Assembly (NCBI RefSeq): GCF_008831285.2
Contig: NC_045150.1
Coordinates: 3,796,001-3,860,000, forward strand
DNA length: 64,000 nt
Direction of reading: 5' to 3'
Source: Nymphaea colorata
Taxonomy: Eukaryota > Streptophyta > Magnoliopsida > Nymphaeales > Nymphaeaceae
Part shown: positions 52,501-59,351 of the stretch, piece after piece
How positions within the stretch are numbered: position 1 is the first letter of the stretch
Layout of the letters: each line of letters begins with the position of its first letter
Made by a program: the position numbers and the translations under genes
Notes under the pieces: model-generated
What the model was told of the DNA's origin: nothing
Seen by the model: only the letters and a program-made list of their open reading frames with translations
Database searches by the model: none

Positions 52501-55500
52501 CCTAGCAACCCGATACAGTACCAATACGCTGCTGGGCATGGTCAAAATTGTACCAGGTATGGTCATTTCCTAGAACTGTATCCATCCATTTTAAGACTGG
52601 GCAAAATTTACAGTCATTTTAAGTTTGAATTTAGGGTTTTTTTTTTACTGTTACGTGTATGTACCATGGCTACCATGCAAATACCATGGCTATGAATACA
52701 TTTAATACTATAATAATGAAGGTTAACTGTATATTTAGTGTTGTAATAATGAAGGTCAACTATATATTTAATGTCATTATAATGAAAACTAAGCAAAAAG
52801 AGGCATAACAAAGGTGGGAGGGAGAGAGGGAGAGAGAGAGAGAGCAAGAGAGAGAGAACCCGATTACCGAACCTTAAGTCGCAGTATATAAAACTGTATC
52901 AATGAGGGGATGTAACGAAAAATTCCTGTAACTTGATTTCTAAAAAACTTCAGTATAGCTTAAAAATAAAATTTCCATCATAAAGTCTAAATAGTATGGA
53001 GTAGTTATATATATACATATGTATATATATATATATAGACACACACACACACACATGTACTCCCATACCCAAGCTTTTTGAAAATGCTCTGTATCCTCAC
53101 CTATGTGACATAGCTGATAATGAATTTGATTGTTTAGCTTAATGTTGTCAAGTGGTATCATATGATATGTATGTCACTTTTTTATTTTATGATACGATAT
53201 ACAACCCATGTCGCAAATATGTGGTGTATCATATATGTCTGGTGTAGTTGGATACAGGTCAAATCTTTGATTGTTGCGTGGAATCAGCCATTATTTATTT
53301 TGTTAATTTTTCCTGATTATTTTCATTTAAAGAATTTGACCCTTGAGCCGTCAATGACTCAATTTGACTTTTAGAAGCATTTCCGAGAAGATAGCATGTC
53401 TGACCCAATCTGTAGGATTGAGCAATGCATAATAGGTCTGATATTTCACGAGTTTTACTAATCATATGTAATTTGTAAGCATATATGTTGTTACGAACAG
53501 CTACGTGCCAAACAGATCTCAGCACCGAAAAGGTATTGTAAAGTACACGTGTTTAAACTTAATATGGATTATTGGCTATGTTGGTATGTATAAATGATTA
53601 AATTCTATAATAAACCTTGTCTATAAATTTCTTGTTGGCAATATATGAATGACTACTTGCATTCTTTAAAAGATAGTAAATGGGTATCAAAATAAACAAG
53701 TTTTTGTTATGCATGACTTATACTGCTAGGAGTCTTTTAATGGCCATAAAATGTTTTTCTTCATAGGCTCTTCTATATATATAAAAAAAAAGCCTTGAAA
53801 ACTCTAAATTCTTGAATGGAATCAGCGACAATTTCCCTTTTACTGATTTTTTTCTGATTTTTGAATTAAAAAATAATTTTACAATATGTTTATGATATGG
53901 TGTAATACTTTATGACATAGCATGTCTATTAGCTTGACTGATACAGGTTATGATATGCTTTTTAGAACATTGGTTTAGATAACCCATTTAAACTTCAAAA
54001 TGGAAAAGAAAAGTATATTAGTGGACAATGATTATGGCAGCAATGGTCCTTGTGGTTGAGTAGCAAGAAATGGTAGTGGGAATGACGATATAAGACAATC
54101 AATCAATCAAATACTCTGACCTGCTGTGCTGATGAGCAGACAGGACGTCTTTCTTTTGTGTGGTACAACAACCTTCCATTGTGTGAGACAGCTAATCTTA
54201 ACAATGCAAAACAGATAAAGGCATGAAGGGTCCAAACGCCCCTAAGTGATATACACTGGATCAGATCTACAGTGAAATTCCAAACATACAAAATACCACG
54301 ACATAACAGCCTCCCTCAATCTGATATGCCTGTATGTCATGCTCAGCTTGTTTTCAAGGAAACAAAAATCTCCTTATGTGAACTCTTTACTGAACAAATA
54401 TGCAACTTGATTTGTCTGGCGTGTGCTGCTATGAATCTCATGCCTCTCCATTAGCTCCATTGCTTGATTCTTCAATTTGATCCAAACAAAAGAGTGTAAC
54501 AATACAAAAAATGCATTGTCACAAAAATATATTCAACATTTTCTTGTCTAAAATCATAATTATTTTGGGGGGGGGGTGGGCAGAGGGAAATATGTTTGTG
54601 GTTTATAGATTAAGCTGAAGATAAATTGGTCAGGAAAATTCTATACCACTATGTTGAGAGTTATTGTCGTGAGGGGTTTATTAGAAAATTAGTAGTGGTC
54701 AATGGAGGTCTTGTCAATAGTTTTATCTTATTTGGTGGACTTATTATGTAATTTTCTATGCCGACCGTCATCTTTATTCACTTGAGGTTAGGTCTAATCT
54801 AATTGACATCTTTTATTCTTCAAACTTGTTGCAACCTGGTATCAGAGAAAGGGAAAATTAGGGAAAGATTTCATTATCTCCATAGATTTGCAGTAATTGG
54901 CTAGGTTGGAATTCTAGAAAATTATTTGAACATATTTGACAGTAAAACCAAATTGAGTGTTAATTTCAAGAATAAAGGGATTTACGAATATAAAAAACTT
55001 TAGATCATATAGAACTTTTCTAAGCTTGCATATAGAAGTAGACTGCCATTACATTTTTGACATGACACAAATTGGAGTTATGTCTTTCATTAATGTTTCT
55101 TCAAAAGATCAAGTAGCTGATGTGTTCACAAAGTGACTTCCAATTTCTAAATAAATAACATGTTGTATCAAGCTGAACATGATTGACATCAATGCACCAC
55201 AGCTTGAGGGGGAGTATTGAGAGTTATTATCTAAAGTGGTTTATTAGACAACTAGTAGTGGTTGTAGGAGGTACTTTCTAATAATTTTATCTTACTTGGT
55301 GGACTTATTAAGAAATTTTCTGAGTGGACCATAATTGTTATTAATGTGAGATTAGGGCTAATTTTAATTGTTTCTTTGTTCTCCTCCAAACCTGTTGAAA
55401 ACACTAGTTATCAGATGGACATTAAAGAGTTCCAATTTCATGCCTATTTTTTGGAGTTCACTTGGTAGTCTTGCATTTGCCTATTTGGATAATAGTTGCT

Positions 55501-56482
55501 TTCCTAAGGAATGACCAGTTAATTCTCTTTTTGTTTTTTTCTCTTATTATTTTTCTCTACCCACCACTAAACTCTACTCATGTCCTTTATTTTCCTAACC
55601 ACCAATATACTTTGAGATTGAATTACTTGATAACTAGCAAATTTCTTTTGGAGTTAGGCTGAGAGAGATCCAAAACCTCTGCATCGTGCAGCAAGAGTGT
55701 TAATTAATGGCCAAATGGACAATGGGGATTTCCCCCAGCAGGTATGTATTCCCATGGACTTTCACCATCATTTATCTGCGAAGGCTTTGCTCATAAGTAG
55801 GGCTTCACATGAACTGAATCGAGCTTGAGATGAGCTCAATTCAACTAAAAAAAATGTGAGCATGACCTCGGCTTGAACTCATAAAACATACTCGAGCTCA
55901 ACTTAACAATACAACATCGAGTTCAAGCTCGATTCACTTAACTCATTTGATTTGTTTATGTTAAGCATGTCTCATTTTTTTTAACTCATTAATTCGTCTA
56001 ACTCGGTTAGTTGCTACTCATTTAACTGTTCTATCATTATATTTCAGCATCCTTTATGTAGTTGAGCTGAGTCAAGTTCCTACAATACGAACCTGATTAA
56101 CATTTCAAGCATACATTTGAACTGGAGATCAACTTGTTTATAAGTGTGTCAATTTCAAGTCGAGTTTTGATGATTGAGCTTGAGTCAAGCTCAAGCTGGT
56201 TTGACTCATTGTGCAGCCCTACTCAAAATCTTTCTCATATGTATATATATGGGTGATTGATTCTTAATCTTCTTGCAGAATGAAATGCCATATTGCAATG
56301 TGATATGCTTTTGTCTATGTATTCTCATATATTCTATCTATTCCTTATATGTTTTTTTTTATTGTTAGGAAATTATGGGTGCTACCAACAAATACCTCAT
56401 GGTCAGTTATTCTACATACAGGAATGTATTCCCAATATGGGCCATGGGGGAGTATCGCAAGCACATGCTTTCAGCCTTCTGA
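25358..56482 (+). CDS. OSC: Oxidosqualene cyclase (protosteryl-type, cycloartenol/lanosterol synthase family), 759 aa, 18 exons
   Basis: Oxidosqualene cyclases fold 2,3-oxidosqualene into sterol or triterpene skeletons at the ER membrane. The 18 exons listed separately sum to 2280 bp: 759 codons plus TGA, with all phases compatible. The family start MWRLKVGEG is at 25358. Conserved features: QW-type repeats ([35 protein letters not shown]), [14 protein letters not shown] with His259 (typical of protosteryl-type enzymes; beta-amyrin and lupeol synthases have Tyr), and DCTAE with catalytic Asp485. Substitutions relative to cycloartenol synthase are Thr412 (Arabidopsis Tyr410), Cys479 (His477), Val483 (Ile481), Arg480 and Gln482 around them, and Thr728 for the conserved Phe in the EIMGVFN segment. 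It is therefore unlikely to make mainly cycloartenol. A lanosterol, parkeol or protostane-type product is plausible. Function is inferred; the gene structure is read directly. Introns are enlarged by transposons and two use GC donors. Confidence 0.95.
26062..26160 (+). repeat. Two tandem 48-50 bp units in OSC intron 1
   Basis: AAACCAGGAATGACCTTCCA is repeated at 26064 and 26113, each followed by a similar CAGxATAACATAAAC segment. Confidence 0.8.
26333..26519. mobile_element. MITE of about 187 bp in OSC intron 1
   Basis: The ends are inverted: GGGGACTGTTTGGAAACAG at left and the reverse complement of GGGGTCATTTGGAAACAACAG at right. The interior holds a near-perfect tandem pair of about 51 bp (TTAAATTCATTAGATAC...TTTCATAGATCTGTGCAA). 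No coding potential. A TSD is not obvious. Confidence 0.75.
26799..27757. mobile_element. GC-rich non-coding element with GGGCCGG-repeat ends, OSC intron 1
   Basis: Both ends are packed with GGCCCGGCC/GGGCCGG motifs and imperfectly inverted: left GGGTGGGTATCGGGCC, right GGCCCGAGTTAGGCTGAGTACCCA. The middle (26925-27300) is purine-rich GGGAGAGGAGGA tandem sequence. Base composition differs sharply from the AT-rich surroundings. Long open frames in it are low-complexity artefacts. I read it as a non-autonomous DNA element; no TSD is convincing. Confidence 0.55.
28284..29156. mobile_element. Non-autonomous element with 9-bp TSD, Mutator-like, OSC intron 1
   Basis: An exact 9-bp direct repeat GTGAAGATC flanks the interval (28275-28283 and 29157-29165). 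The ends are short inverted repeats: TATGTCACCAGAGTGCGG at left, and CTGGTGACATTG at right preceded by CCGCACC. A 9-bp duplication is the hallmark of Mutator-like elements. The interior has GTGCGGGTGCGG-rich ends and a pyrimidine-rich tandem array. It encodes no transposase. Confidence 0.75.
28800..28995 (+). repeat. About four tandem units of 49-50 bp, pyrimidine-rich
   Basis: The unit core CATCCGTTTCCCCCTTTCTTC followed by CCGTCCTCACCTCTCTTCC recurs four times inside the 9-bp-TSD element. Variation is mostly single substitutions. Confidence 0.85.
29876..30261. mobile_element. hAT-type MITE, 386 bp, OSC intron 1
   Basis: Perfect 12-bp terminal inverted repeats, TAGGGATGTCAA and TTGACATCCCTA. 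Flanking 8-bp direct repeats match at 7 of 8 positions (CATATCGC left, CATATAGC right). An 8-bp TSD is typical of hAT. The interior is a diverged array of GGATTTGGATTCGGAT-like units. Confidence 0.9.
31300..31485 (+). CDS. OSC: OSC exon 2 (residues 68-129)
   Basis: Begins FARENPCD after acceptor TGCAG and ends MPGL before GTAAGT. Contains [11 protein letters not shown] and the first QW repeat, [14 protein letters not shown]. Phase 0 at both ends. Confidence 0.95.
31486..32656 (+). other. OSC intron 2
   Basis: Contains an (AT)n microsatellite at about 31689-31714 followed by a G-rich patch (31739-31822). No gene or defined transposon. Confidence 0.6.
32657..32746 (+). CDS. OSC: OSC exon 3 (residues 130-159)
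   Basis: [14 protein letters not shown] through LYNHQ. The donor is CAG|GCAAGG, a GC-AG intron. No GT donor in the neighbourhood keeps the frame and the conserved NHQ-NEDGGW junction. Confidence 0.93.
32907..33104 (+). CDS. OSC: OSC exon 4 (residues 160-225)
   Basis: [25 protein letters not shown], and SWGKMWLS at the end. Phase 0 on both sides. The linker [20 protein letters not shown] is a little more divergent than the rest. Confidence 0.95.
33105..35046 (+). other. OSC intron 4
   Basis: AT-rich intron with a long pyrimidine tract at about 33988-34085. Several short open frames but nothing recognisable. Confidence 0.6.
35047..35131 (+). CDS. OSC: OSC exon 5 (residues 226-254, last codon split)
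   Basis: [20 protein letters not shown] and FLPIHP. Ends after the first base of a Gly codon (phase 1), donor G|GTAATG. Confidence 0.94.
35132..39413 (+). other. OSC intron 5 (4.3 kb)
   Basis: Includes purine-rich sequence at 36631-36785 and a (GA)n run at 37161-37178. At about 38159-38270 (+) a coding-like stretch reads [20 protein letters not shown] after a possible acceptor, but I do not recognise it. No transposon ends were found. Confidence 0.5.
39414..39580 (+). CDS. OSC: OSC exon 6 (residues 254-309)
   Basis: Completes Gly254, then [20 protein letters not shown] with Trp257 and His259, and [17 protein letters not shown]. His259 equals Arabidopsis CAS1 His257, marking the protosteryl-cation branch. 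Donor AAG|GTTGGT. Confidence 0.95.
39581..41888 (+). other. OSC intron 6
   Basis: Holds an AT/GT/ATGT microsatellite-rich stretch at about 39758-39880. The phrase CTTAAGTTGTACATGGT near 41724 recurs in intron 7 near 42466, suggesting related LTR-element debris. Confidence 0.5.
41889..42077 (+). CDS. OSC: OSC exon 7 (residues 310-372)
   Basis: [49 protein letters not shown]. Phase 0 throughout. Confidence 0.95.
42455..42916 (-). mobile_element. LTR retrotransposon remnant in OSC intron 7
   Basis: On the minus strand a primer-binding-site-like TGGTATCAAAAAAG (about 42915-42902) lies near one end and a polypurine-like tract near 42462 at the other. No coding domain or well-matched LTR pair was found. 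It is a weak call resting mainly on the PBS-like motif and on similarity to intron 6 near 41724. Confidence 0.3.
44091..44204 (+). CDS. OSC: OSC exon 8 (residues 373-410)
   Basis: [20 protein letters not shown] and [12 protein letters not shown]. The usual Gln before the next exon is Lys410. Confidence 0.94.
44289..44411 (+). CDS. OSC: OSC exon 9 (residues 411-451), carries Thr412
   Basis: Reads [17 protein letters not shown]. Cycloartenol synthases have GYNGSQLWDT here. Thr412 aligns with Arabidopsis Tyr410, and animal and fungal lanosterol synthases have Thr at this site. Trp418 of QLW, a cation-stabilising residue in the family, is kept. Confidence 0.94.
44509..44631 (+). CDS. OSC: OSC exon 10 (residues 452-492), catalytic motif and Cys479/Val483
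   Basis: Reads [18 protein letters not shown] at the end. Asp485-Cys486 are the catalytic acid and its hydrogen-bond partner. Cys479 and Val483 replace His477 and Ile481 of Arabidopsis CAS1. Arg480 and Gln482 replace the common Gly and Pro. Confidence 0.95.
44707..44805 (+). CDS. OSC: OSC exon 11 (residues 493-525)
   Basis: [17 protein letters not shown] through DLILSLQ. The donor is CAG|GCAAGC, the second GC-AG intron of the gene. Confidence 0.93.
44806..46919 (+). other. OSC intron 11 (GC donor)
   Basis: 2.1 kb, AT-rich, no defined element. An NCAGTTGACTCAGG-type stretch near 45600-45660 hints at old repeat debris. Confidence 0.5.
46920..46976 (+). CDS. OSC: OSC exon 12 (residues 526-544)
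   Basis: [19 protein letters not shown]. The family's NADGG reads NKCGG here, so the usual Asp is Cys528. The active-site Tyr of the A-x-YE segment is retained (Tyr534). Confidence 0.93.
46977..48543 (+). other. OSC intron 12
   Basis: AT-rich, no recognised element or gene. Confidence 0.5.
48544..48590 (+). CDS. OSC: OSC exon 13 (residues 545-560, last codon split)
   Basis: [16 protein letters not shown], equivalent to the family's LINPAETFGDIVIDYP. Phase 2 donor CC|GTGAGT. Confidence 0.92.
48682..48825 (+). CDS. OSC: OSC exon 14 (residues 560-608, last codon split)
   Basis: [15 protein letters not shown], then [12 protein letters not shown], a QW repeat whose Trp is split across the next intron (TG|G). 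Confidence 0.94.
48826..50875 (+). other. OSC intron 14
   Basis: Contains a (GA)n run at 49711-49729 and an AT/GT microsatellite region at 50029-50113. Otherwise nothing. Confidence 0.5.
50876..51053 (+). CDS. OSC: OSC exon 15 (residues 608-667)
   Basis: Completes Trp608, then [37 protein letters not shown]. Phase 0 at the end. Confidence 0.95.
51659..51739 (+). CDS. OSC: OSC exon 16 (residues 668-694)
   Basis: [20 protein letters not shown] through LLSAGQ, as in plant OSCs. Followed by the 3.9 kb intron 16. Confidence 0.95.
51740..54651 (+). other. OSC intron 16, 5' part
   Basis: AT-rich, with a (GA)n run (52817-52850), AT/AC microsatellites (53008-53055) and a G run (54566-54575). A copia-tail-like phrase near 54303-54345 suggests old LTR debris. 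Confidence 0.45.
54652..55401 (+). mobile_element. Miniature Ty1/copia-derived LTR element in OSC intron 16
   Basis: 5' LTR 54652-54833 (starts TGTTGAGAGTTATT), then PBS TGGTATCAGAG (54837-54847). The interior is only about 370 bp. It ends with a decayed copia RNase H tail ([12 protein letters not shown], then a stop) and polypurine tract CTTGAGGGGGAG. 3' LTR 55215-55401 (TATTGAGAGTTATT). The 5-bp TSD is CACTA on both sides. Gag, protease, integrase and most of RT are deleted. It has the same orientation as the OSC gene. Confidence 0.85.
55658..55741 (+). CDS. OSC: OSC exon 17 (residues 695-722)
   Basis: [18 protein letters not shown], then the last QW repeat [10 protein letters not shown]. 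Confidence 0.95.
55798..56221. mobile_element. hAT-type MITE, 424 bp, OSC intron 17
   Basis: Terminal inverted repeats TAGGGCTTCACATGA and TCATTGTGCAGCCCTA. Flanking octamers CTCATAAG and CTCAAAAT agree at 6 of 8 positions. The interior is full of GAGCTCAA/TTGAGCTC-like words, as in other TAGGGCTGCACA-type MITEs. Confidence 0.8.
56369..56482 (+). CDS. OSC: OSC exon 18 (residues 723-759 and stop), carries Thr728
   Basis: Reads [18 protein letters not shown], where cycloartenol synthases read EIMGVFNRNCMITYAAYR. The Phe of this segment (Phe696 in human lanosterol synthase, Phe699 in yeast ERG7) is Thr728, next to Ala727. The protein then ends [20 protein letters not shown], a short tail of normal length. 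Confidence 0.95.
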   Translation, partial: EIMGATNKYLMVSYSTYRNVFPIWAMGEYRKHMLSAF

Positions 56483-57249
56483 AATCATTTCTATTATAGC
56501 TTCTTGTTGAGTAATACTCTGAGTCAGGATCCATGTTTCCTCCTTCAAACAGTTGTATTACAAAAGCTATGTACTAAGCAAATCTGTAATAAGGTCTAGA
56601 CAACTCTACTAGATGGATGGAATTAATATTTTGAGACAATCAAAAGTCTGCAAGGGTATTTCACAATTTTTCCTGATAATAATGGATTATGATGAAGATT
56701 ACTTTCGCCCTACCTGTGACATGCAAACCATATAGAACAGTATGTCACCATCATTTTGATCCACTTTAACATTTTCCTGCCTTAGTTTGGAATATATGTC
56801 TTGTTGCCTTTATAAGTACCTCGCTATTTGCTCCTTCAAGTTTGTGTATTCTGGTGGAACACCCTAATTCTATTACTAACACTTGTTTATTTAGGTGAAA
56901 TACAAAAAGGGGATTGCCTCACTCCTTTTCCCATTTTTTTAGATACTTGGTTTTGAATTAACTCTCCATGCATAGTTGGATTTAGCAAGTTTCCATTTTT
57001 ACCAATTTGAGCTCCTGCTTTGTTGAATGCATGTTTTCAGATCCTTTCTTTCAAAAGCTCCATCTCTCCTATATCTCCATCAGATTGTGTTTCTCCTCTT
57101 TTTACATCTTCAACTTGTAGTTGTGCAGATAAGATTCCCACACTAGTTATTCTAGATCTATCTTTAAAGCTCGTATCTCCAAAAGGAGTAAAAGTCGTGT
57201 TGCTTTTATAGTACTTCTAACCATAATCTTTAATTACTTCTAACCCCCT
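56483..57249 (+). other. OSC 3' flank
   Basis: Probably includes the OSC 3' UTR, but no single polyadenylation signal stands out. No gene. The left end of the gypsy remnant begins somewhere in or just after this interval. Confidence 0.4.
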
Positions 57250-57476
57250 TCTTTATCTCATGTTCAACTCCTTCTGACTAAGTAAATACTTAAAACTTTT
57301 ATGATCAGTTATATCTGACGCTTTTCACCATACAAGTGATGTTTCCAAATCTTCAAAGTGAAGACCACAACTGCCAATTCTAAATCATGTATATCATGTT
57401 TTTCATTTATGCCTTTTTAGTTGTCGGAATCCATAAGCAAGCACCTTATCATTATGCATTAAAGCACAAATAACCC

Positions 57477-57751
57477 TGTAGAAATATGCAATGGAAGAGA
57501 GGAAAAAGAAGAGGCACACGATATACGTGGAAAACCTCAAGAAGAGGTGAAAAACCACGGAGAAGCTCTAACCTAGGGGCCAAACCGCAACCCTAGGAGA
57601 GAGAAAATATATTCCACTTAATCAACAACACAACACAAAGTGGGATTATAAAGGGGGAACCCGCCTAGGGTACCGAGCCACCCTCGGTTCCCGTGCCCAT
57701 GGAACCGGGTCCATATCCAGACCCGGTTCCCTTACACAAGATATTCTAACA
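57477..57751 (-). repeat. 3' LTR of the nested copia element
   Basis: Complete 275-bp LTR, preceded on the minus strand by polypurine tract GAGGGGGAG. Confidence 0.9.
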
Positions 57752-59195
57752 CTCCCCCTCAAGCTTGGCATACATGTCAAACATGCCAAGCTTGCTCACA
57801 TTTTTCTCAAACTGAGATGTACATAAGGATTTGGTTAAAACATCTGCAATCTGATCTTCAGACTTCATATAAGGCACGATCAACTCCTTAGAATCAATGC
57901 GTTCCCGTATGAAGTGGCGATCAATCTCCACGTGTTTGGTTCTGTCATGCAGGACGGGATTATTTGCAAGGTTAATCGCAGATTTGTTGTCGCAGTACAT
58001 CTTCATCTTCTCTTCCATTTCAATTCCAATATCTGCTAGAAGGATCTTCAACCATAGCATTTCTGTAACTCCCATAGCAACTGCCCTGTATTCAGCCTCG
58101 GCACTGGATCTAGAACAAACTTCCTGCCTTTTACTTCTCCAAACAACCAGGTTACCCCCTAGAAAGACGCAGTACCCTGTAGTAGACCTCCTCGTATCAG
58201 TGCACCCTGCCCAATCTGCGTCAGAGTATCCTTCAATATTAAGTTGGTCTTGCTGAGTATACAGTAATCCCTTCCCTGGGTCATTCTTCAAATACTCCAA
58301 CACTATTTCTGCACTCTTCCAGTGACAATCAGTAGGAGCATGCATAAACTGACTCAACACATTCACAGCATAGGTGATATCAGGGCGAGTGAGGGTAATA
58401 TAGATGAGCTTACCCACCAACCTTTGATACCGACCTTTGCCTTCCTCATCCAAATGTTGCCAGTCTTGATGCTTATCTTAGTACCAGACTCCATTGGGGT
58501 TAGAAAGGGCCTACATCCAAGTTTACCTGTCTCCTTTAAAAGATCCAGGGTGTACTTCCTTTGGCTCATAACAAGCCCTGTCTCTGATCGAGCAATCTCT
58601 ATCCCCAGAAAGTACCTTAGTTTACCCAAATCTTTCAGCAGCAGCTAACCTCTCCTTCATCTTCTTTTTCTCTTCTTCATCATCACCTGTGACAATCATA
58701 TCATCAACATATACAAGAAGGAGACTCACGAAACCATTTCTCTGCTTAATGAATAGGGTGTGATCACCATTTCCCTGTTTGTACCCATTAGTCTTCATCA
58801 CTATCCTCAGTCTTTCAAACCAAGCTCTAGGAGACTGCTTTAGTCCATACAAGGCTTTCTTGAGATGACAACATCTTCCGCTTTGGGCATATCCAGGGGG
58901 CATGCTCATATAGACCTCTTCTTCTAGACGGCCGTTCAAGAATGCATTCTTGACATCAAGCTGGTCCATGCTCCACTTCTTTTGCACAGCAAGTGCTAAG
59001 ATGACTCTCACGGTTTTCAGTTTGGCAACATGGGCAAAAGTTTCAAGATAATCAATACCATATTTCTGACTGAATCCCTTTGCAACAAGACGAGCCTTAT
59101 ACCTTTCCACAGTACCATCAGGTTTGTACTTCACACTAAACACCCACTTGGAACCAACTAAATGAGTGTCCTTGGGGATATCAACAACTTCCCAC

Positions 59196-59351
59196 GGAGA
59201 GAGAAAATATATTCCACTTAATCAACAACACAACACAAAGTGGGATTATAAAGGAGGAACCCGCCTAGGGTACCGAGCCACCCTCGGTTCCCGTGCCCAT
59301 GGAACCGGGTCCATATCCAGACCCGGTTCCCTTACACAAGATATTCTAACA
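59196..59351 (-). repeat. Truncated 5' LTR of the nested copia element
   Basis: First 156 bp of the LTR, fused to internal pol sequence at 59195/59196 by deletion. Confidence 0.9.

Larger units (their letters stand above)
57477..59351 (-). mobile_element. Internally deleted Ty1/copia element nested in the gypsy remnant, 1875 bp
   Basis: The element is bounded by TGTTAGAATATC...TTTCTACA termini and 5-bp TSD AACCC (57472-57476 and 59352-59356). Its 3' LTR is 57751-57477. The 5' LTR keeps only its first 156 bp (59351-59196), matching 57751-57596 with about one difference, then joins directly to RT coding sequence. The rest of the LTR, PBS, gag, protease and integrase are gone. Remaining pol (59195-57763) includes RT with LLVYVDDMIV and RNase H with DADWAGCTDTRRSTTGY. 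Frame breaks are near 58625 and 58450, so it is not functional. Near-identical LTRs imply recent insertion. Confidence 0.92.

Noticed and set aside
25358-56482. Beta-amyrin or lupeol synthase identity for the OSC
   Set aside because: These dammarenyl-type enzymes carry a CYCR motif, whereas this protein has CHCR with His259, as in the cycloartenol/lanosterol branch.
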